Origin: JAALKW01 sp963974485
Lineage (GTDB): Bacteria; Pseudomonadota; Gammaproteobacteria; Legionellales; Legionellaceae
Length of the DNA: 64,000 bases
Assembly: GCA_963974485.1 (NCBI GenBank)
Contig: CAXBBS010000002.1
Coordinates: 1 to 64,000 of the forward strand
Reading direction: 5' to 3'
A program made the translations under genes and the position numbers. The notes under the pieces are model-generated. The model searched no databases. It saw only the letters and a list, made by a program, of their open reading frames with translations, and was not told the origin of the DNA. Position 1 is the stretch's first letter. Every line of letters starts with the position of its first letter. Shown piece by piece: positions 58,223 through 64,000 of the stretch.

Positions 58223-59704
58223 ATGGATACACACGAAAAAATTCCTCGTCTCCCTTATGCCTTTGCTAAGAAACAAGGGATTGCGGTGACGGGATTCAAT
58301 GAAGAAGGTTATGCAGAAGCTGTGCATCTTCTTGATATTGATTTCCAAGTATTTGTTGAGGTGCGTCGATTTGTCGAAACGGAATTATTATTAACACAAG
58401 TGACGCCATCAGAATTTCAACGCCATCTTGCGGCTGTATATGAGTCAAAATCATCTATTTTAGATGCGACAGAAGGCATGGAAGAAGACTGGGACTTAAT
58501 GCAACTTGCTGAACAGCTCCCCGCCGGCGAAGATTTATTAGATAATCGAGACGATGCGCCGATCATTCGATTATTAAACGCGTTATTAACCCAAGCGATT
58601 AAGCAAAAGGCATCTGATATTCATATTGAAACCTACGAGCATCGCGTGGTGGTCAGAAATCGTGTTGATGGCGTACTTCAAGAAATTTTAGAGATTCAAC
58701 GCGGTATCGCACCTTTGGTTATTTCACGTGTTAAAGTTATGGCCAAACTTGATATTGCGGAAAAACGTGTACCACAAGATGGACGAATTTCTCTTAAAAT
58801 AGGTGGCCATGCCATTGATGTGCGTGTATCGACACTGCCATCCAATCATGGCGAACGTATTGTATTACGTCTTTTAGATAAAGAGTCTGCTCAGCTGGAT
58901 TTGGCTTTACTTGGTATGAAGCCCGATACGTTAGGTACCATAAAAAATATGCTTACCGAGCCTCATGGTATTATTTTGGTCACGGGTCCTACGGGCTCAG
59001 GAAAAACGACTTCGTTGTATGCCATGCTCACGGACTTAAACCAAGTCAGTCGTAATATTCTTACAATTGAAGATCCGATTGAATATGATTTACCAGGTAT
59101 TGGTCAAACACAAGTTAACCCTAAAGTTGATATGACCTTTGCACGAGGGCTCCGAGCTATTCTCCGACAAGATCCCGATGTTGTGATGATTGGAGAAATT
59201 CGTGATTTGGAAACAGCTGAAATTGCAATTCAGTCTAGCTTGACAGGGCATTTGGTGCTGTCAACATTACACACAAACAGTGCTTTGGGCGCTCTTTCGC
59301 GTCTTCATGATATGGGTGTTGAGTCGTTTTTACTTTCATCGAGCATGGTGGGTTTAATTGCGCAGCGCTTGGTTCGAAAATTATGTCCAGATTGTAAAAA
59401 GCCACATAAACTGCGAGACGATGAACGTGAGCTGATGCATCTTGAAGTAGGTATTGATACCTCTATGATTTGCGAACCGGTTGGGTGCGATTCGTGTAAC
59501 CAACTGGGATATCGAGGACGAACGGGTATTTATGAGTTAATACCTATAGATGAAACATTGCGGGGTTTCATCCATCGAAATGAAAGCGTTCAAACCATGG
59601 AGGCCTATCTTAGACCCGCGGTTCCAAGTATCCGAGATGATGGCTTTAAACGTGTATTAGCAGGGGACACATCGCTTGCTGAAATTTTACGTGTGACAAG
59701 TTAG
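58223..59704 (+). CDS. gspE: Type II secretion assembly ATPase GspE
   Basis: Hexameric cytoplasmic ATPase driving pseudopilus assembly. The N1E-like start (residues about 5-100) precedes 'DIHIETYEHRVVVRNRVDGV'. Walker A is 'GPTGSGKTTSLYAM' (about residue 255), the Asp box 'LTIEDPIEYDLPGIGQTQVN' follows, and Walker B is 'DVVMIGEIRDLETAEIA'. A tetracysteine zinc motif (CxxC in 'KLCPDCKK' and 'VGCDSCNQLGYRGRTGI') sits near residues 390-435. The 493 residues match the family. It follows gspD after three bases. Confidence 0.96.
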   Translation: MDTHEKIPRLPYAFAKKQGIAVTGFNEEGYAEAVHLLDIDFQVFVEVRRFVETELLLTQVTPSEFQRHLAAVYESKSSILDATEGMEEDWDLMQLAEQLPAGEDLLDNRDDAPIIRLLNALLTQAIKQKASDIHIETYEHRVVVRNRVDGVLQEILEIQRGIAPLVISRVKVMAKLDIAEKRVPQDGRISLKIGGHAIDVRVSTLPSNHGERIVLRLLDKESAQLDLALLGMKPDTLGTIKNMLTEPHGIILVTGPTGSGKTTSLYAMLTDLNQVSRNILTIEDPIEYDLPGIGQTQVNPKVDMTFARGLRAILRQDPDVVMIGEIRDLETAEIAIQSSLTGHLVLSTLHTNSALGALSRLHDMGVESFLLSSSMVGLIAQRLVRKLCPDCKKPHKLRDDERELMHLEVGIDTSMICEPVGCDSCNQLGYRGRTGIYELIPIDETLRGFIHRNESVQTMEAYLRPAVPSIRDDGFKRVLAGDTSLAEILRVTS

Positions 59705-59706
59705 CA

Positions 59707-61686
59707 TCATTCGGGATTAGAAGCTTTCTTAGTTATAAATGCTAAAAAATCAACAGAACTAAGCGGTTGGCTAAATAAATAACCCTGGATTATATCGCAA
59801 TTTAACTCCTTGAGTATGTTTAACTGTTGAGTTGTTTCCACACCTTCCGCAAGAACCAATAAATTTAAACTGTGAGCTAACGATATAATAGCTTTAACAA
59901 TAAAGTAATCCTCGGAATTTTCCGCTAGGTCGTCTATAAATGATTTATCAATTTTGAGTAATTCAACGGGTAATTTTTTTAATCGCTCAAGTGAGGAATA
60001 GCCTGTTCCAAAATCATCAATGCTTAGCCTATAACCAGCATGTTTAAGATCACGTAAAAAATTATTGACGACGATTCCTTCTTGCATGATGGATGTTTCT
60101 GTAATTTCGAACTCAATACATTCACGCATTATTCCTGAGTTCGCAACAATTTTATTTATATCTTCAATAAGGTTGGCTTTATTAAGTTGTGTTGATGATA
60201 AATTAATTGCCAATTTAGGTAATTGAACCCCTTGATTGGCCCAATCAGCCCACTGTTCACAGGATTTTTGTATAATCCATTTTCCAATAGCAGCGATTTG
60301 CCCACCGTGTTCTGCGACAGGAATAAATTTATCAGGTGAAATAAAGCCTTTAATTGGATGGTTCCACCGAATAAGCACCTCTGCTCCGACAACGGTCATG
60401 TGAGTAAGCGATACCTGAGGTTGATAGACTAAACTAAATTGATTATATTCTAAAGCTAGGCTTAAATCATGCTCTAGTAAGAGCAAACTTGTATGCTCTT
60501 TATATAATTCTTTTGTGTAATATTGAGAAGAGTTTCGTCCGGCGTGTTTTGCTTTTTTTAAGGCTGCTTCAGAAAAACTAAATAAATGATGACTCGGTTG
60601 TTTAATAAATGGATACATGGAAATACCCGCACTCAATGTAATATTGAGTTCATCATTTCCAAGTAAAAAAGGGCTTCCAATATCTTTTCGTAAATGCTGG
60701 TATATTAATCCAGCATCATGAAAATCATTAATGCCCTCTAAAATAATAGAAAATTTATCACCATCGATACGTGAAATAGAGCTTTTATTTATTATTTTGG
60801 GAATAATATCATCTTTTTTTAAGCATATTTTTAAACGTTCAGCAATCAGACGTAATAATTGATCTCCTTTTTTTCGTCCAAAATTATCATTAATGAATCG
60901 AAAATTATTAATATCTAAAATCATTAGTGCGAATTTATGCTTGTATTGTTTTGATGATGCAACCGCTTGATTAAGTAAATTTTCCGCTTGCTGTCTATTA
61001 GGCAAGTCAGTTAATTGATCGTGATAAACAAGGTATTCCATTTTTTTTATGACTTGGTTGCGTTTTTTTTCTAAATAAATACTTGCAGAAACAGTAGCTA
61101 ATAATAAGCAAATCCAAAATGACAGGGTAAGAAGCTGTAGGCGAAATTGTCTTTCCATGGCATGGTTTATAATTTTGTCTAATATATGCTTTGCAAACCT
61201 TATATCTGCTAAAATTTCAGTAAAATGCTGATTATATTGAACATCATATTCAGGGGCACTTGATTTTATTGATCGTTTACCACGCGATAGTTTATTGGTT
61301 TTTGTTTCCAATTGAGTTATTTTTTTGTTTATGTTTAATAATAAGTTAATGGGTATGTGTGTATTAGTTGTTTTGACGAAGGAGACTCGGTTGAAACGAT
61401 TTAATATTGCTATAAGCTGATTGATTGATGTTTGAGCGCTTTCAAAATTTAACCACACCTGTGATGCGGCTATTTCATCTGCGCCATGTAGTTTTTTTTC
61501 AAGCATTAAATGGCCTTGAGTTAAATTCAACTGCGCTGCATAGATATGTTTATTTATATCAAGGCTGGTTGCGTAAAGAACTTTCCATGTCATGGCTGAT
61601 AATATTAAGGCTAAGCCTAGTAAGGCAAAAAGAGCGAAATAAAGACCGGATAAGCTCAATAAATATTGTCTCTTTGATTTACTCAT
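59707..61686 (-). CDS. Membrane GGDEF/EAL protein, probable cyclic-di-GMP phosphodiesterase
   Basis: 659 residues. Two membrane helices (about 10-32 and 183-203) enclose a periplasmic sensor part. The GGDEF domain (about 215-380) has 'HDQLTDLPNRQQAENLLNQ', but its signature reads 'SRIDGDKFSIIL', so synthase activity is unlikely. The EAL domain (about 395-650) is well preserved: 'GAEVLIRWNHPIKGFISPDK', 'LAINLSS', 'EFEITETSIM', 'SIDDFGTGYSSLERLKKLPV', 'KIDKSFIDDL' and 'AEGVETTQQL'. The net prediction is hydrolysis of cyclic di-GMP, with the GGDEF part as a possible GTP sensor. It converges with gspE, two bases apart. Confidence 0.9.
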   Translation of the reverse strand: MSKSKRQYLLSLSGLYFALFALLGLALILSAMTWKVLYATSLDINKHIYAAQLNLTQGHLMLEKKLHGADEIAASQVWLNFESAQTSINQLIAILNRFNRVSFVKTTNTHIPINLLLNINKKITQLETKTNKLSRGKRSIKSSAPEYDVQYNQHFTEILADIRFAKHILDKIINHAMERQFRLQLLTLSFWICLLLATVSASIYLEKKRNQVIKKMEYLVYHDQLTDLPNRQQAENLLNQAVASSKQYKHKFALMILDINNFRFINDNFGRKKGDQLLRLIAERLKICLKKDDIIPKIINKSSISRIDGDKFSIILEGINDFHDAGLIYQHLRKDIGSPFLLGNDELNITLSAGISMYPFIKQPSHHLFSFSEAALKKAKHAGRNSSQYYTKELYKEHTSLLLLEHDLSLALEYNQFSLVYQPQVSLTHMTVVGAEVLIRWNHPIKGFISPDKFIPVAEHGGQIAAIGKWIIQKSCEQWADWANQGVQLPKLAINLSSTQLNKANLIEDINKIVANSGIMRECIEFEITETSIMQEGIVVNNFLRDLKHAGYRLSIDDFGTGYSSLERLKKLPVELLKIDKSFIDDLAENSEDYFIVKAIISLAHSLNLLVLAEGVETTQQLNILKELNCDIIQGYLFSQPLSSVDFLAFITKKASNPE

Positions 61687-61810
61687 CAGGCAAATGCCTC
61701 TTGAAAATCATTATGAGCTTCTATGACGTTGGTTGTTAATTGTTATTATAGATTAAATATTTTTCTTTTGTGGTTGGTTTAGCATTTGAGTTGGGAGCTA
61801 GCTATCAAAA

Positions 61811-61846
61811 AAAAAACCGCCGGTATCAATATCACGGCGGTTTTTT
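61811..61846. terminator. Rho-independent terminator after nrdB, probably bidirectional
   Basis: AAAAAACCGCCG (61811-61822) and CGGCGGTTTTTT (61835-61846) form a 12-bp stem with a 12-base loop. It has A- and T-runs on both sides, so it fits termination of the minus-strand nrd operon. Confidence 0.9.
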
Positions 61847-61869
61847 GTTTTTAGATCTTGGTTTCTGTC

Positions 61870-62970
61870 TTATTCATCATCCCAGCTCAAGGTTCCACCG
61901 GCTTGATATTCTATCACTCGCGTTTCAAAAAAGTTTTTCTCTTTTTTAAGATCCAGCATTTCACTCATCCATGGGAATGGATTTTCAGCACCAGGGTACA
62001 TATCAGCTAAGCCAATTTGATTGAGTCTTCGGTTTGCAATAAAATGCAAATATTCTTCAAACATTTCAGCATTCATGCCCAAAATACCACGTGGCATGGT
62101 ATCTTTAGCATATTGATATTCCATTTCAACGCCGTCTTTAACAAGTTGATTGATTTCTTGTTTAAAGCTTTCAGTCCAAAGTTCTGGATTTTCAATTTTG
62201 ATTTGATTAATGACGTCAATACCAAAATTCATGTGCATCGATTCATCACGTAAAATATATTGGAATTGCTCTGACGTTCCAACCATTTTGTTACGTCGAC
62301 CCATAGACAAAATTTGAGTAAAGCCAACGTAGAAGAAGATGCCTTCGAATACAACATAAAAAGCAATCAAGTCACGTAACAAGCGTTGGTTTGCTTCGGG
62401 TGTTCCGGTTAAGAACGCTGGATCGCCTAGGCTTTCTGTGAAAGGTAGGGCCCAAGCAGCTTTGGTTGAAACGGATGGAACTTCACGGTACATATTAAAA
62501 ACTTCAGCTTCATCCATGCCCAAACTTTCAATAATGTATTGATAAGCATGTGTGTGCAACGCTTCTTCGAATGCTTGGCGCAACAAATACTGACGGCATT
62601 CAGGATTGGTAATATGACGATAAACAGCTAATACGAGGTTATTTGCAACCAGCGAATCCGCTGTCGAGAAAAAACCTAAGTTACGTTTAATAATGAGTCG
62701 CTCGTCTTCGGTCAGACCGTTTGGGTCATTCCAAAGCGCTAAATCGGCACTCATGCTGATTTCGTTTGGCATCCAATGATTAGCGCATGCGGTTAGGTAT
62801 TTATCCCAAGCCCATGTATATTTGAACGGGACCAATTGATTCAAATCAGCGCGGCAGTTGATTATTTTTTTGTCATCAACTTGAACGCGCGCAGCACCCA
62901 TTTCTAAGGCTTCTAAACCGGTGGCGCCCATAGCTTTGACAAGTGGAGGTGGGGTCAATGTTGTCGTCAT
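61870..62970 (-). CDS. nrdB: Ribonucleoside-diphosphate reductase beta subunit (class Ia)
   Basis: Carries the diiron-tyrosyl radical used to reduce ribonucleotides. The metal-ligand helices are visible: 'LGFFSTADSLVANNLVLAVY' (Asp/Glu), 'AFEEALHTHAYQYI' with Glu, His and the radical Tyr in E-x-x-H-x-x-x-Y spacing, 'FVVFEGIFFYVGF' and 'ILRDESMHMNFGIDVI'. The C-terminal tail 'EYQAGGTLSWDDE' is the part that docks to NrdA. Length of 366 residues is normal. An AAGGAG sequence lies seven bases before the ATG. It is 21 bases after nrdA and ends at a strong terminator. Confidence 0.96.
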   Translation of the reverse strand: MTTTLTPPPLVKAMGATGLEALEMGAARVQVDDKKIINCRADLNQLVPFKYTWAWDKYLTACANHWMPNEISMSADLALWNDPNGLTEDERLIIKRNLGFFSTADSLVANNLVLAVYRHITNPECRQYLLRQAFEEALHTHAYQYIIESLGMDEAEVFNMYREVPSVSTKAAWALPFTESLGDPAFLTGTPEANQRLLRDLIAFYVVFEGIFFYVGFTQILSMGRRNKMVGTSEQFQYILRDESMHMNFGIDVINQIKIENPELWTESFKQEINQLVKDGVEMEYQYAKDTMPRGILGMNAEMFEEYLHFIANRRLNQIGLADMYPGAENPFPWMSEMLDLKKEKNFFETRVIEYQAGGTLSWDDE

Positions 62971-62991
62971 ATAAATTCTCCTTAGTTAGTA

Positions 62992-64000
62992 TTATTGGCA
63001 CGCATCACAATCAGGGTCTAGAATCGAACACGCTTGGGGTGTTGATTCTTCGAGCTTGACTGCATTTAACGAACTGTCAGATATGGTTGATTTTTCAGCA
63101 TTACTTGCACCTAAACTGCGTAAGTAATACGTTGTTTTTAAACCATAAACCCAAGCAGAACGGTACAGCTCATCTAGTTTTTTACCCGATGGTTTGGCCA
63201 TGTAAATGTTCAGTGACTGTGCTTGGTCAAGCCATTTTTGACGTCGCGATGCCGCTTTAATTAGCCACAAGGGAGCAATTTCAAACGCCGTTGCATAACG
63301 TGCTTTCAATGCAGCAGGGATGCGATTAATCGATTGAATGCTTCCGTTGAAATATTTTAAATCATTGGCCATCACTTCATCCCATAAATTTAACGCTTTT
63401 AATTCAGCGATTAAATATGGATTAACAACGGTAAATTCACCCGAGAGGTTGGATTTCACAAACAAGTTTTGATACGTTGGCTCAATCGATTGTGATACAC
63501 CACAAATATTTGAAATCGTAGCTGTTGGCGCAATAGCCATCAAATTTGAATTTCGCATGCCTTGTGTGCGTACTTTAATGCGAAGCGCTTCCCAATCAAG
63601 GCGTTGTGTTCTATCTTGTGTTAAATGACCATCGCGTGCTTGCTCTAATAGCTTGATTGAGTCAATGGGAAGGACACCTTGACTCCAAAGCGAGCCTTCA
63701 TAGCTTTGGTAAGAACCGCGTTTTTTAGCTAAGTCTGACGATGCGTTAATTGCATAATAACTTACCAGCTCCATCGACATATCTGCAAATTCAACCGCTT
63801 CATCTGAAGCATAATCAAGACCAAGCATATATAAGGCATCTTGGAATCCCATCATGCCTAAGCCTATAGGACGATGTTTTAAATTTGAGTTACGTGCCTG
63901 AGGTACCGAGTAATAATTAATGTCGATAACATTATCAAGCATATGAATCGCGGTCTTAACGGTTTGTTTTAGTTTGGTTTTATCTAATTTTCCGTTAATA
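62992..64000 (-). CDS. nrdA: Ribonucleoside-diphosphate reductase alpha subunit, C-terminal part
   Basis: Catalytic subunit of class Ia reductase; the window edge removes its N-terminus, and the frame stays open to base 63999. The visible 336 residues include 'IDINYYSVPQARNSNLKHRP' and 'GLGMMGFQDALYMLGL'. 'APTATISNICGVSQSIEPTY' is the conserved loop. 'GLKTTYYLRSLGA' holds the radical-transfer tyrosine pair. The C-terminus 'LDPDCDACQ' has the redox Cys pair that is reduced by thioredoxin or glutaredoxin. nrdB follows 21 bases downstream on the same strand. Confidence 0.95.
   Translation of the reverse strand, partial: INGKLDKTKLKQTVKTAIHMLDNVIDINYYSVPQARNSNLKHRPIGLGMMGFQDALYMLGLDYASDEAVEFADMSMELVSYYAINASSDLAKKRGSYQSYEGSLWSQGVLPIDSIKLLEQARDGHLTQDRTQRLDWEALRIKVRTQGMRNSNLMAIAPTATISNICGVSQSIEPTYQNLFVKSNLSGEFTVVNPYLIAELKALNLWDEVMANDLKYFNGSIQSINRIPAALKARYATAFEIAPLWLIKAASRRQKWLDQAQSLNIYMAKPSGKKLDELYRSAWVYGLKTTYYLRSLGASNAEKSTISDSSLNAVKLEESTPQACSILDPDCDACQ

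Overview
The window reads as chromosomal DNA of a low-GC (about 40% by eye) gammaproteobacterium, most likely a host-associated member of the Legionellales or Coxiellaceae. The grounds are inference from gene content: a Mip-type FKBP, a type II secretion system split into separate gspDE and gspFGHIJK loci as in Legionella, a single lolC/E-type permease paired with lolD, a 180-kDa-class NAD-glutamate dehydrogenase, and large eukaryote-like proteins (ankyrin repeats, leucine-rich repeats, an endonuclease/exonuclease/phosphatase fold). No ribosomal RNA is present to settle the taxonomy.

Layout, left to right. 1-0.8 kb: the decayed tail of an APH-type phosphotransferase, read in frame into arfB. 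0.9-1.6 kb: an outer-membrane beta-barrel protein. 1.6-5.6 kb (minus): the pseudopilin and platform genes gspF-G-H-I-J-K of type II secretion. 5.8-12.7 kb: glutamine synthetase, two unrecognised proteins (one of 954 residues) and the rpsF-rpsR-DUF2232-rplI ribosomal operon. 12.7-27 kb: metabolic and membrane genes (thioredoxin-like protein, aldehyde dehydrogenase, a leaderless L,D-transpeptidase, NAD-glutamate dehydrogenase, cytochrome b561, ABC-F ATPase, a soluble GHKL ATPase, MscS channel, SLC13-type permease). 27.2-33.3 kb: an accessory block with a leucine-rich-repeat protein, a cold-shock protein, a YheU-family protein, an orphan membrane protein, a 5-phosphatase-like EEP protein and an ankyrin-repeat protein. 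Two near-identical copies of a DnaA-box-bearing element lie inside this block. 33.3-38 kb: rhomboid, xseA, mip, ampG and an orphan exported protein. 38.1-41.6 kb: tRNA-Leu, a LysR regulator, an orphan membrane protein and a short-chain dehydrogenase. 41.7-47.2 kb: lolC-lolD, mreBCD and dinB. 47.2-55.9 kb: a tiny Gln-ended protein, a desuccinylase-like protein that has lost its catalytic residues, an MFS transporter, gloB, an alpha/beta hydrolase, truA, glnS, cysS and tRNA-Met. 56-59.7 kb: gspD-gspE. 59.7 kb to the end (minus): a GGDEF/EAL protein and nrdB-nrdA, with nrdA cut by the window edge.

Themes. The two gsp loci should jointly build one type II secretion apparatus; gspC, gspL, gspM and the prepilin peptidase must lie elsewhere. 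mreBCD, ampG and the L,D-transpeptidase form a cell-wall theme. glnA and the large glutamate dehydrogenase mark central nitrogen metabolism. The EEP, ankyrin, leucine-rich-repeat and 954-residue proteins are the best candidates for host-directed effectors, but no secretion signal was demonstrated.

The most unusual observations are the duplicated DnaA-box element at 28.04 and 29.30 kb, the desuccinylase-like pseudoenzyme at 47.5 kb, the EEP protein at 29.5 kb, and a 47-codon gene with an excellent ribosome binding site at 47.2 kb. No CRISPR array, transposase or rRNA gene was seen.
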